From Gymnogyps californianus (Eukaryota; Chordata; Aves; Accipitriformes; Cathartidae): a stretch of DNA of 64,000 nucleotides. A program made the position numbers and the translations under genes. A model generated the notes under the pieces. The model had not been told where the DNA came from and searched no databases. It was given only the letters and a program-made list of their open reading frames with translations. This document shows, in pieces, positions 36,076 to 49,413 of this stretch. Position 1 is the first letter of the stretch. Every line of letters begins with the position of its first letter. Where the stretch lies: positions 10,168,001 through 10,232,000 of the forward strand of contig NC_059486.1 in assembly GCF_018139145.2 (NCBI RefSeq), given 5' to 3'.

Positions 36076-39000
36076 AAGAGCTGGAGTGCTCATGGTAATA
36101 GGATAAAAGATAATGAACAAGTTAGATACAGGTTTTGCTGAAAGTTTAAATGATATCAACTCCTGCATATTTACAAATATTACTGTTTGTCATTACTCTG
36201 CTATATCGGCATTCAAGAGGCAAATGCCCAAGTTGACAGACCATAAAATTTTATTTCCCTCCATACAACACTCTGATTTGAAATATCTGCTGTTAACATG
36301 TGCACATCTGTATGCATGTATGTATATATCTATGTATGTGGATATTCATACATTACTATTAGCCTCCAGACACATTGTTAAATTCTGATACTGCTGAGAA
36401 GTCTGAAACAGTTCATGTTGCAGAGGTCTTGCATTCATTGCCTGCTGTATTATTGACACAGTGAGGGACTGAAATAGGCATACCTGCTGTTTTCCAAGGA
36501 AAAAGTAGCAGCCAGTCCCTTGCTGATTGAAAACAAAGGATATAGCATGGAGAGCAGGGAGGGACTAACATCGTATGTGCTCTTGCTTCCCAGCCCTCAC
36601 ACTTCTGCAGTTACTTGTGCATGAGCTGTCTTGGGTAGAAGCTACAGGTAGTTTCAGTTCATGGTGGTATTTATGTATTTTTCTCTAAAAGATCATAGTA
36701 ACAGCAAAAATACTGAAAGTTGAAATTTTGAGTGAATCAATCTTGAACTTTTTTAAAATTAATATTAGATTTAGTTTGTTATTAATTTTATAAACTATAA
36801 CCACAAGATAAAAATTCTGAAGTATTTTAGATTTCCTTAGGTGGTGGTGTATATTCATATGAACACAGGAGGTCAGATTTTCAATTTGTGTCATAGCTTC
36901 ACTGACATTTCTGGAGCTATACTTATTTAGCCCAGCTGAAGGCTTGGGACCGATGTAATAGATTTCAGGTAATGTAACAGAGGTTTATTTAATCATGTCC
37001 TTTAATTATTGACTTAATGTTTAATGAAAGTTGCATTTATTTTAGAACTACTGTGTTTCACCTCTTTTTAACAGAAGCTATGGATAATTTTATCTAAAAG
37101 TAAAATGTGGAGAACATGTTTTTGAAGAGAGTCATCAGAGTAATTTGACCCCAAATAGAAATCTTTTAAATTGTTTCCACTTTTCTGTTTCATAAGGAGA
37201 TCAGAATTTTAAAAATTCCTTTCATTCCCTAATCTCTTAAAATAGCCATAAAGTCTTAGACCTCAAAACACTGATAGAAACAAGTTCTGATGAATCACTA
37301 CAAAAATGTTGTCCTTGAGAGTGTGATGCTGGTAGTAACTTCTGCCATTTTCTCACTATTCGCCACGTACTCATTTGTGCTAACTGTGCCAGCTCTGCCT
37401 TTAAAAAAACCCACACACAGAAGGCACTCAGGAATAGTGAGGATTAGGCAGCCTAACTGGCTAGTGGGCATTTTGACATACTTCTGTTGTTATCCGATTG
37501 CTGCATCGATAACTGGGGAAAAAAATCGCTGCTGCCCAGAGAGGAGAAAGGCAGAAAGACTTTGCGCATTAGGGCAGTGCCTCCATGTCTCAGCAGCTCC
37601 CACGATGGCTCCGAGGCACGCACACCTCCTTCACTGTGCTTAGGGGCTCTAAACATTAACTGATGTCTCTGTACTGAAACTGGGGTTTGGTACGGGAAGA
37701 ACAACGCCTGCAACGCTGACAATCACTTTAAAACTAAAGGGAATGAACTTTATCAGCAAATATTTTATCTTCTTGACAAGTAAACACTTTAGAGTTCCTT
37801 TCAAAGGGTAATAAAAATGGAGTGGCTTAAAGGAAAAAGGAAAAGAAAAAGGACATATTTTGTATTTCAGATGTTTGCTGACAGGTCCTGAGCTGGTGTA
37901 AATCAACTCTGCTCCTTTCAAGTCAGCAGACTTCTGGTGATTTATACCAGAAAGGATCTTTACCTTTTAACTTTAGTCCACCCATGGAAGGAATGCTTTA
38001 TATGGAAGTGTTCCATTTCTAAAAAGGTAGAGACAATTTTAACCAAAATGTGTCTTATTGAAACAAAAACAAAAATTAAAAAAAGATGAAAATGCATGTG
38101 TACATGTATACCCATTAAGGGGAGAAAGAAAATACTGTACACACAGGCTCTGCTGGTTAGGTTGTACCTACAACGCTTTCTATTCAGCTGTTGCAGAGGG
38201 AACCCAGGTTAATTAAAAAACTTTTTTCCTTTGTTGAAGAAAAAATATGTTAATTTCAAGTTTCATTAGAATCTGATGACAAAAATCAATGGCTATCTAA
38301 TGGAAAAAAGACTGTCTGAGACCAGTGGAAGGTTACTTTTCTAAAACAGCTCTACCAGAGGCTAAAGACTCTTTCAATGGCGGGAGTGAATTTACATGCT
38401 TGAAAGTGTGCTCTCATTGAATTGGTTGGCAGATTTAAGTAATGTGATCAAAGGCAATTGTCTGGAAATGATGGTTACTGCTTGAACGCTGTTTTGCATG
38501 GACTGACCTGATGTAAGACACAGCTCTAGTGGAATATACAAACCTTGAGGCACTCTAAATAGGGAATTGAATTTCTCTTGATAATTCAAGCTTGCGTATC
38601 AGATTTGGAGTAAGGTGGCAGATTGTATCTAGGAAGACAGAGGCAATGATCTTATGATTGTAAGTGTCCTCCTAAGGCTTAAGCTAACACATTATATTCT
38701 GCTTTGCATTTAAGTGCAAAGGTGGACAAGGTCAATCTCTTTATTTCATTTGAGGAATGATAACTTAGGTTGTCTGTAATCTGTCATTTGACCCTCTGGA
38801 ACTAGAACATTTAACATGATTTTTAAGAGTAAATCATTAGCAGAACCAACATAATTGTAAAACCAAGGATGTGGATATCAGTTTTGAAAGATTTGGACAT
38901 GCAAGACTGCTGTGCTGTCAGTGTAGTTTTGAACATCTGTATGTATGCTACCTGGGTCCTCAAACATCCTTAATAGATCCCAGACCTTCATTAGGCTTTG

Positions 39001-42000
39001 ATGTTTCGTTTATTGTCACTGCTGAGCAAAAAATACAACAGAAGAAAAAAAAATCAAATTATTGTTTCTCATGAATTATTAGGAGGAATTAAGTATAACT
39101 GTAACAGCAGCTTCGTCATAGGGAAACAATATGAAATCTTGAATGACAGTGGGAGAGTTCACAATTTCTGTAACATCAAATGGCTGAAATACTGAATTCA
39201 TTTTAACTCCAAACTACTTGAAGACTTTAATGAAGGGGGAAGGAAGCCAAATTATTCAGGATTTACAAATGCGCATAGACTTGCCTAAGATCAGTGCTTG
39301 GCACGTGTGCCAGTGTCCTCTTTTCATTCCAGGGTTCCTCTGTTGTAGTTCATTGCTTGTCTACAAGACCAGATTTCTTTCTTGTAGTCCAATCTTTCTC
39401 ATTTTACTCTTTCACGATTCAGTCTCCCAAAGTAATTTGGAAGTATCCTAATTAAGTTTTGTTAATTTGAAGAGAAAGGGCCATTATATACCTTGGATGG
39501 GAAATGCTATACAAGGGTCGATTATTATAATGATGATTATTATTAAGCATTTCAGACTGTCTATCATCTGCTCTATTGACAACCTATTTGCAATCATTAT
39601 TTTTATATGAATATTCATACGGACTGTAGAGATATAAAGTACGATACTTGGCAACATTTATGCAATTAAACACACATTTAAATTCTGCTAGTAGTAATGG
39701 AAATTAAAATCTTCAGACTGATTAGAAGAAGGTTAGGCTCTATTAATCTCCACCATCTATACATCTATCCCTGTAGCTATCTGTCCTCTTTAGATGTTTC
39801 AAAGGTGTTCATCTGTGCCCTTGAATTACAGAGTAATTTAAACTCTTCTATCATAGTGCGAAATGGCATAACTTCTTTTAAAATGAATATGTATTAATAA
39901 GTATTATTTACATAAATATCCACATTGATGTCTTAATCTCTGAAATGTAGAAGTGCCGTTTTTCATGCAATCACAAATTTTAATAGCTTTTCAGTGTGAA
40001 GAAAAGTATCCCATTTGAACAAACTAAAAAGAGTAAGAAGAGACTAGGCCTATGCTTGTTTGAAGGATAGAAATTTGATTTGAATAAGATCAATAACTAT
40101 TCCTCAGTTTCTGAAAATACCAAAAGTTAGGTTTCTCTACAGTTACCTTCTAGCTAATTGGAGCATTCCTCCTTTTCAACCTTTGCGCAGGGCTTCAGCG
40201 AGTGGTGGTTGTTCCTGGTCTTTCACTACAGCATGAAAAAAGTAATCAGAAACTAACTTCAGTTTCATGATTGTCTGCTGTTATCACAAAAAAAAAAAAA
40301 ATCAGGCTGCTTGCTCTGCTTCTGAATCTTTCTCACTTTGCATCTATTTCAGAGAAATGGGAGATTTGCAGTAGAATTTTTGCCCAAATGAAATACTGCA
40401 TTTGTTGAATATTTGTTTGTGTTTTACAGCCATTGTCAGGAAAGAGAAAAGAAGGGCAGTGGTAAAAGCTGGCTTAAAATGTTCCTGTCTATTGTATTTG
40501 AACAGACAATACTACTGCATTCATTTGCAGTATCCTTCAGAGTGCCTGTTCACCCTTCGCATAGCCCTGAGAGTCCATTTATTTCACACATCAATTACAC
40601 ACTTGACATTTTAACACTGTGTCTCTGATTTTAATGGGTTTTAGGAACTCCATTATGATTAGAGAGAAATGTTTCATTCGGGAAAGGAGACACCAATCAC
40701 TTACATTAAGAACAGAAACGTAAATTGCAAAATGTTAAAATTAATGTAACTGGAACTCAAGAAAAAGATAAAATACCTGTAGAATTTCCATCTCTTAAGC
40801 TGTTTCTCCTGTGTAAGTCCAGAAAGTACACTGCTGCTGTGATACTTAAATCCTTTTTTGGATCTGCGCCAATAAGAATAGGATTTCTTTCATGGTTTTT
40901 ACATGCCACAGCCTTTAACATTGTTTCAAGGACAATACAATGGAATTAGAATGGGTCTGAAATGCCTACAAATGTTGTTCTGAGTTAAAGAAATTCCCAA
41001 GTGGTAATTTGATGTTTTCAGCTTTCCTCTTTGTAAGATCTGTCATTTAGTTTGAATGTCAACTACATGTGGCTAATGTTTGAAATCATCTTTTTAGGTC
41101 TTGCCTCTAAGAGAGTTGTGCTGTTTGTTTATTTCTTTTAATAAAATATTTCCCGCTAATAGCAATTAGTCCAAAGCAAAGATACTTTTTTTGTATAACA
41201 AAAAAATTTTGAGTGCTATTTAAATTGTCTCAGTCACAAATGACCTACAAGTCATTTTACAACAAATTTGCTGGTATTTTATTAGCAGCTGCATTTCAAA
41301 AACTTTTGTATTAATGGAACTTGATAACTGGACTTTCACCCTCTGCTGAGTTTATTAATTTAGTGTTTAAACTTCACACAGGGTTCCTAACTTTGCAGAA
41401 ACTGGAGAAGAGAATGCTTGACAAAAGTAAATTATTTCAGCTGATTCCTATCTGAGAATAAGGAAAAGACAAATGTATGCAAAAAAGCTTCAGAGAAATA
41501 GGAGAAGTCAGATGTTATCCTATTTATTCTTACTTCTTCAGGTGATGCTTTAGCTACTTTAGGAAGCTCTTGAGCTGAGAGATTTTTCAGCCCATATAAG
41601 CATTGGTATCAGGAATACTTAACTCTTGTTAAACAAGATAGAGTTTTCCCAGAAAAATGAGAGATGAAAAGCAATCTATCCAGTTTGCAGGCCAAGTCTA
41701 GCCAAGTACGTTCTCTTTGTCATTAATAATAAAAACAGAGTGTATGCAAATTTAATTTTAAGTGAATCCAATTTACACATGTAAGTGAGCAAAAATTAAT
41801 CCCTTTGGGAAGTCTGTCTCTAAACTCTATGGCATGAGCCTGTAAGTCTGATATATATGTATCAATCTCAGTTACTGCAGCCAGAAGGGAATGAGTTTAC
41901 ATAGAATAATTCCATTTAACCTATGTGCATGTGTCATCCCTTGTTTAAGATACTTTACATATTCCTCTCCAAGTGTCCATAGAAAATTAGAATCCATTAC

Positions 42001-43721
42001 CATTTCAATCCAGGGAAATTATGACTAGATTTTTAAGAGTGTCTTATGCCAGACCAGAATTCATAATGTTGTATTGATTGAGTGCACATAATAATACCAG
42101 GGTGGCACTTGGCCTGTATTAGGGCTTTATACCTTGACCAAGTAGTCTACTGACAGGTGTCTGAGAACCTCACTGCATATAAAATCATTTGGCAGAGGAA
42201 GGACACCAGGACTCAAGTCTGAGAGTCTAATTCTTACCTCCCCATATGGATGGGAAGATGGTAGAGCAAAGCTCTAGTCTGAAATGTTATCATTAAGAAG
42301 CTGCTTAGAAAGCAACTCCCCATCCCTCACAATCAGTTAGTCAGTGCTCCTGGCTCCAACTAGGAGCTGCCTGGGTGAGTGATCCCAGCACTTTTGAAGG
42401 CTAAGTGTGTAGGGGTTGTTTTCTGATAATTTAAATTAATCTGTTTGGCTGAGAGCTAATAGGGACTAGGAGTGCCCAGACAGTCAATTACCAGGTCTCA
42501 GATGAACACATGTTTGATGACTGTTTCAGATGTGTTGGCATCTCATTGCACATCGTGTTAATTTAGTATACTATCCAGAGAGTTAGGACAGGAGACCCAC
42601 ATATAATGTCCATATATTGCTGCCTTGCTGCCTATCGGTATCTCTAAAGCAAAGGATCAGAAGGGTATATGGGCTGTCACTGTTAGAGCTTCCAACCAAA
42701 AGAGAATTGTGTCAGAAGATGAGAACCCATTTCTGATGTGAAATATCTTTTTTTTTCCTGCTGGAATTACTTCTGACTTATAAATGAAAATGAGAAGTTT
42801 ATGGTGTTGCTGTTTAGTGTACTTAAATTCTGATATGACAGACTATACTATCACTACAGGAGGTAAATTAAATCTTCATCAAAGTGTTACGCAGAGCCTC
42901 TGGGCTAGGCTATGTAGGACATAGTGCATAAATTGTACCACTTGGCCCAAGGCACTATAAATCATATTCACTTCTAGGTGCAATTTCCTCCATATTTTCC
43001 CTAGCGCCAGTGTGCAAATATGGAAGATGAGCGCAAAGTTACTGGTTTATGCAGTGTTGGCCTCAAGACTCAAACCAGCATGTGATTCACTTAGAAGTCA
43101 CAAGGAATTTTACAAATAAATTTTGAGTTCATTCTGATGGCTATTTAATTTCTGAGTACTTGAGGTATATTTAAATCAGATTTTCAATACTTAGAAAGGT
43201 ATTGAAAATGAAAGTTGCAGTTCTCTTAAATTCATTTTCAGGAATTGGATCATCAAGGAAAATAGTATACTAGATCTCATAGTCTAAGAGCAACTGTTGG
43301 CTACAGGTGCCATATTAAAGGTAAAACAGGACACATGCTGCACCATCCAAACATCTACTCATCTCCTCCCATACCCCACCCGTGTGGCTCAAAAACAAGG
43401 GATGGTGATAGGTGCACAGCAATTGCTGTTTGTTGTATATCTGCAATGTGGTATTTGCATAGACTTCTAAATGATGTTTATATTCTCTTCCAAGTTGCAG
43501 TATAAGCATATAGATTAAACTATATCTAGGACCCTATATACAAATATTGGGGAAGTCTTGGTGGCTGTAAATTCTTAGGATCGCATATTGATCTTTTGAC
43601 TTAGTTATATACTGGCTTATTGAGTAAATGCCGCAGTGGGAAGTTAAGGGAGTAAGCTACTATCTTTATTAGTAAGGGTATCTGGATGTCAACCGGCAAT
43701 TGGAACTGTGTTGTTAAACCA

Positions 43722-43763
43722 TTTTTTTCTTTTTTTTTTTCTTTTTTTTTTTCTTTTTTTTTT
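43722..43763. repeat. 12-bp periodic poly(T) tract
   Basis: Runs of 7, 11, 11 and 10 T are separated by single C residues at 43,729, 43,741 and 43,753, giving an exact 12-bp period, and the tract is followed by CCCC. A short A-run with GGGG lies about 45 bp downstream. This looks like expansion of a C-plus-11-T unit. Confidence 0.9.
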
Positions 43764-46700
43764 CCCCAAAGAAAGAGTGCTGAGTTGTAATAAAATACTA
43801 AGTTTCTTTTTTAAAAAAAAAGGGGCAAACCCCGTCTCTTCCTGCAAAATGAACACTAATTATAAAAAAGGAACACCTTTTAATTGACAACTTATTTCTT
43901 TAATAAAAAATAAAATCTGTTCTAACTGTTTGGAGGAAAACCATGGGGCCATTAATATGTTCAGATATTCATACAAAGCGGATTTTTTTCTGCTAAATCT
44001 AGATAATTATTCTCCCTCGTCATATGTCTACTTGATATTACATTTACAATAACAAACACCAAGTATACATTTGACTTATATTGCACTGATATTTAGAAGC
44101 TGTACTAAGGTGCTCTGCCTGGAGGTTTACAGACAGAAGTAAAAATACAGCACACAAGCAGAGGAAAGAAAAGAATAAAATATTCTTGGTGAAATCTACT
44201 GTCATACAGTTTTCAACCTCAAAGACCTGTTCAGTACTCCCTGTGCTGCTTCATCTGTGATGAGTTAAGCTGTTGTGTCCATGGCTGAGGGGTGAAGACA
44301 CTGACACTGTCCAGACTACTATTATTTCTGTAATTGGTAAGTCATAATAACCTAGAGAGTCCGTTCTTTCAGGGACCGTAGGTTATCCCCTCAGATATGT
44401 CCGTACAGCCTAAGTCAGAATTAAAAGAAAGACTTTGATAACAGGTACACAAGTCTATATGCATTTAAAATGTGAGATGTGATGCTACCTTTCTGTACTG
44501 ATAGGGGTTTTTTTTTAATTGTTTATAAAGTGCTTATGGGTCTGTTTCAGTAGACTGCAGCATTGCCAGATTCTATCTGCAGTTATGAGTGCAAACATCT
44601 TATTGATTACGATGAGAGTTTTCTCTGATGGAAGAATTAGAAGTCAATGGGAAAGGTGTGTTTTGAAGACAGAAATCGGTCTATAGTTTACTAACTGATA
44701 ACTGTCCAATTATTAGAGCACAGATAATGAAGAAAAGAAATGGCTTTATGTTTTTATCACTTCATGTAATTACACAATTTCCTGGTGCATGTTTCTTTCC
44801 CTAAATGGCTGTAAAGCTGACAAAGACATGCTTTGTTCCTGTCTTGTAGCAGGAATTATTCCCCTGAATAATATTTTGAAGGAACTAATATAGCACAGAA
44901 TTACTGAATTTTCAGTGTATTCAGATTGGAGAGTGGCCACTGCCAAGCACTCTCCTGAGTGATTCCAAAGGATAAACTAAGAAGAGAACAACAATCTGAT
45001 TGCAGTAAATCTGAACAAACAGCTTAATTTAGCGAGCACTTAGCACTTTTGAGCATGTATGTAGTCCTACTGTCTTAAGAGGAATACTCTGAAGTTAAAG
45101 TTGTATACATCTTCTTTCTTGTTCCATTATAGCCTTAAGCAAAAATTGATAAAAGCTCTTATCCCTTGACATTACAGCTAACTAAAAATTTGAAAAATTC
45201 TGACTTTTCAGAAACCCGAGCCCTAAAAATAAATTAAAAAAACCCCCAAACATCTCTGGTCAAAACCAACCCACCAAGATTCCAAGATTAAAACTTAAGT
45301 AAAGCAATGAATATAAAAGGAAGCAATAAATAGCCCAAACCTAAGACCGTTGTTAATTGTCTCTTTCAGTTATGACTTCTTGTGTATCTGCTCTGGTGGT
45401 CAGTTATTTCTGCTGCTTGATAAAAAATCAAGACATTTTGAAAAGCATCTTTCATTTGTCAGGGTGGATTTAAAGTGACTCAACCACATCAGAATGATCA
45501 GAGAGTATCTGATATTCAGGGCTGTTTCAAGAGAGGTTGTAGTTTCCATCTGCAAGCAGTTGCACATAATCAGGGTTGTGTGAGGTATTGAAGAAAATCT
45601 AATTTTAGGCAGTCAGACTTCAAAGACTAGTTTACATATGTTCCTTACACAGACACAGGCTCCTGCTGAGTTAGCTCCTGCTCTGACTCATTGTCTATAG
45701 ACAAAATCGGGAGTCCAGGGAGTTAAGCTTTCTAAAATTCAATTTGTGCTTAAAAATATATGGTAGAAACATTTCTGTGCTTTAGCTAACAACAAGAAGG
45801 CCAGGCTTGCTAAATAATAATTCACCTAAACACTGAAGTGACTCAAAACTTAACTTATTTTTCAACACTTGGTTCTTCAATGAACGGTACACATTAGAGG
45901 ACCATAATAGAGAGAAGAAAAGTGTCTTATGTTCCAACACACTAACTTTATGCTTGGATCCATGCAAAAGGCTTAGTGCCAACTTCTTTTAGGTAGAAGA
46001 TCAGATGCGGTTGGTCCTCTGAAGGCAATTCTTAATCTAAATGTAAAATACTGATTGCTTTGTTTAACTTCAAATTTATGACCAAGTGTTAGGTTGGTGT
46101 GCTAGTCCCCAAATGATATGAATTGATTTTGAAGGTTTTTTTCTTATATGAAAATTTGAAGACATAGATTGCCTAACTGCCTTGCTACTGATATCGCCCT
46201 GTCTTCTTACATAAGTATTATCAAATGGGATGTTTGTTTTGAGGTGTAGAGAAAGCTGAGCTTTTTTGTCTCCTGGTGCTATGTTTTTTTGAGTCAGGTT
46301 TTGATGCTCTTAATTAGATACTAAATATCACTTCATATCACAGATAGTCACACTTATCAGCTTCATATACGATGAAATGAGTAATATCTAACTAGACTTT
46401 CTTGTGTCAGCAAATAGAGTCTGTATTTATGTTTCATCAGTTTGTTAGGATCTTATTTGCCCTTCAAAAGTCCTCACACATAATTACTACTGGTCCTAAT
46501 ATTGCTTTAACTAGTTCCTTAACTACTCTAGGATGAATTTCTTCAGGTTCTCAGTGTATCTGAATATGCACGCTGTTTCTTATTCTGGTCTGCAAGTCTG
46601 TCTTTTTGCTGAAATCAGCACATAAAATACCTGGGTCTTTGGGGGAAGACTGAGATAGTAGATACTTTGAATCCTTCAGCCTTCTCTGTCGTCTCATATT

Positions 46701-47550
46701 TGCTCTCTTTTCATATTAAATAATCTCTACCTTTCCCACCTTCTCATGGTACTGAAAGAACCTTTTTCCTGTGATCTCTGATATTCCTCGCTAGTAATAA
46801 CTCCCTTTTAACCTTTGTTTTTCTGATTGTATACCTGTCTAGTTGTATAATACCTTTCCATTCCTCCTTTATGATGTGTTCTTTTTAGATTTTTAAGTTC
46901 TTTACAGAGTCACACCAAGTCTTTTTCCTCTATGGTAGACTCTTTTGCCTTTGTGTTTTTAACATAGTTTGTTTTAATAACTGCCAACTCTCCTGCACTT
47001 CTTTTCCCTTAGAATTTCTTGCCAAAACATCCAACCTACCAATTCTGTGAATCTGTTGAGTTTCACTGTTCTTATTACCCTGCTCTTTGCAATAAAGAAC
47101 TCAGAGAATTTCTTGATTTTTTCCCTCCAAATTTCTTTCTACTTTTGAATTCTTACTTACAAGTTAGAATCAAATTCATGGCACCAGTTCCCTGAGTGAC
47201 TTCCTCTGCCATCTGGACAAATGAAACTGTCCCTGAAACGTAGCAAATGCCTTTTGGGCAGCCTGCATTTTCCAGATTTTTTTCAAGATACAGTCTGGTA
47301 ATAAAATCTGGCTTTACAATTTTATCCTTTGGATTCATTTATTAACTGAAGCTCATTGTAATTGAGCTTGATTTTCCTCTTTCTCTACTTACTGGCTACT
47401 TGCTCTATACAAGACCCTTTCAATGATATTGTTCTTTAACTTTTTGGAGAAAGAGAAAAATGCTTAGGGCTAGATTTACAAAGAATGAGTCATCCTTCAC
47501 TTGGTGTTCTTACAATTAAGCAGACAAGACAGCCTCGAAGCAAAAGAGAG

Positions 47551-47680
47551 TCAATATTATTGCCATCCCTATTTCATAAAGGGGAATTGAAACACAGTGA
47601 TTGTCCAAAGGTCATTCTTGATGTCTGTGGAGGATTTGAGAATTGCTTTAAATCTCCTTAATTCCAGTCCAGTATCTAAG
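47551..47680 (+). mobile_element. MIR/CORE-SINE-like remnant
   Basis: TATTATTGCCATCCCTATTT, then AAAGGGGAATTGAAACACAG, then TTGTCCAAAGGTCAT, GATGTCTGTGGAGGATTTGA and AATTCCAGTCCAGTATCT follow the block order of sauropsid CORE-SINE/MIR elements. Those blocks are the ATTATCCCCATTTTACAG, GAAACTGAGGCACAG, CTTGCCCAAGGTCA and tail TGGCAGAG...CCAGTCCAGT regions. Divergence is high but the collinear blocks make it credible. Confidence 0.55.
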
Positions 47681-47967
47681 TGACAGGTAGTTTTTTCTCG
47701 TATTCATCTAGCTCTAGTTCACTTTTTAGCAGTTACTCTGGTTCTTTGTCATCCGATTTTGATATAATTTAATTAATTGTTTCACATTTAGGGTTTTTTA
47801 ATCCTTGCTGAAGAATAAATTGCCTTCTTTAGGGTTTCTTTGGAAAGACAGATTATGGATAGAAAGGTAAAAAAGTGGGGGTGAGGTTTAAGTGAATCAG
47901 AAATGGTCTTTCTGCTTCAAATGTTTATATAGCCAATTTTCCTGTCCACAAGCATTTTATATATATA

Positions 47968-47997
47968 AGTATGCATGTATGTATGAATGTATGTATT
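47968..47997. repeat. (TATG)n-like repeat
   Basis: An imperfect TATG/CATG tetranucleotide run next to a short (TA)n. A smaller similar patch occurs at about 36,310-36,345. Confidence 0.8.
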
Positions 47998-49355
47998 TAG
48001 TTTTATATAATTGACTATTGGTTTTCTATCCATCAGTTTAGATAATAGTGATATATGTTGTTTATCCAGTTACTGAGTAGTCTTAGATGTGAATAATGTA
48101 TTCCAAGCCTTGCTTCTCACAGTTACCAAGTGGAAAGAGAGAGAACAGACTGCAGGGCCACAGCTCTCAGGGTCAGGGTTTCATCCCTGTAGGAAGGATA
48201 GAAGGAGAGAAATATTCCCAGATCTCTGCTACTCACACTGTTAAATCCTACACAGCCCTCGGTCGGCTGCATCCTTTGCTCCTACACTTATCCCTAGAAG
48301 GAGCTACCTTGCATTCATACCCAATCAACTTGGTTTTCTTTTCTTTTTTGATAATTTTTTTTCTTTTAAAGATTTTTCACATAATCCTACCCTGCCTCTT
48401 TCAAATGCAGAGCCTCTGGTTCCCCTCCCAAGCTTCTTAAACCCAGAGACGCCACACAGCAAAAGGAGCCCTGCTGACTCCCATGCTCTGAGTAGCTTGT
48501 GTAGAGGGGAGCCTGATTTACTTTTGAATATTGGTGGATGTGATAAAACTATTGAACCTATTTTCTAAACCCCATGAAATTGGCCCCTGAAGTGACTCAG
48601 CTGGTCTTTCTGTTCATAAGTAATAATATCTATAATAAACACATGAAGAACTGCCCAGAATATCAAAACCAACATTTTATTCCCAAGCAGCACTCTGTTT
48701 TGCTCATCCAACTACCAAAACATAAATAATTTAGAAAGTAATTTCCCTTACCATTATTCAGAATTAAACAGCAGCAGAGATGGGAAAGAAGGTGGCCAGA
48801 AAAGAAAGGAGAAAGAGGTGTTGTGTTCATAAAAGCTGGAGACTGATAGCAGTGGCCAAAGCAAACCAATCAATCAGAGACATCTGTCAGTGTTCCTGGT
48901 GCTTAAAATGCACTGGTTTTGTTTCTCCATGGTAGAATTTCTGCTGAATATTGGCTGACAAATGTGCCATTGGCTTGTGTGACTGCTATTTATTATTTGT
49001 CATGCAGCTTGGGAATTGCAGCTATAGGCTAAGACCTTTTTTGCCTGGCAACATGCCAACTCAAAGCAGAAGGATATTTGCTTCCACAAAGAGGTTAAAA
49101 TAACACAAGGATAAAATGAATAACATATAGATGCAGACAGATATACATCTGTAAACTGTTACCCAGTTCTAGATAGCAAGGTGTCTACCGGTCAGCTAGC
49201 CATTTAGCTGAAGCCAGCTGTATAGAACAACACACTATATTTAAGAAGTTAAACATGGTATCCTAAATTTGGAACTGTTCATAGCTGTGTTGGAACAGGT
49301 CAGGGACCAGCTAACAAAAGTAAGAAATCCTCTTCTCCCTTTCTTTTTTTTGCAG

Positions 49356-49413
49356 GAATAATCATTTGCCTGCCCATAGCAAGGTTTCCTCCGCACTGGT
49401 TCAGCCGTACCTG
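49356..49413 (+). other. Candidate 58-nt exon
   Basis: Upstream are a branch-point-like CTAAC at 49,311-49,315 and a pyrimidine tract (CTCCCTTTCTTTTTTTTGCAG) ending at 49,355, and downstream is a donor CTG/GTGAGTA. The branch A is about 41 nt from the acceptor, a normal distance. Two of three frames are open through the interval, and the peptides (for example NNHLPAHSKVSSALVQPYL) match nothing I know. The combination could arise by chance in 64 kb, so the call is tentative; it could also be a noncoding exon. Confidence 0.3.

Larger units (their letters stand above)
35704..49355. other. Gene-free unique DNA
   Basis: Over 13 kb without a recognised gene. It contains the minus-strand MIR-like remnant at 35,930, an A-run at about 40,289, a striking CT-tract at 43,722, a small inverted repeat at 44,347-44,386, a MIR-like core at 47,551 and TATG-type repeats at 47,968. 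Weakly MIR-like sequence may also occur at 42,188-42,240. Everything else is unique, AT-rich and without protein-like open frames. Confidence 0.7.

Noticed and set aside
42188..42240. Weak MIR-tail-like sequence with a GAG/GTAAGA donor on the minus strand
   Set aside because: Only one short block agrees, the donor lacks a good acceptor, and the evidence is too thin for a feature.
43453..43460. Octamer ATTTGCAT (also ATGCAAAT at 63,614)
   Set aside because: An 8-mer is expected by chance once or more in 64 kb of AT-rich DNA.
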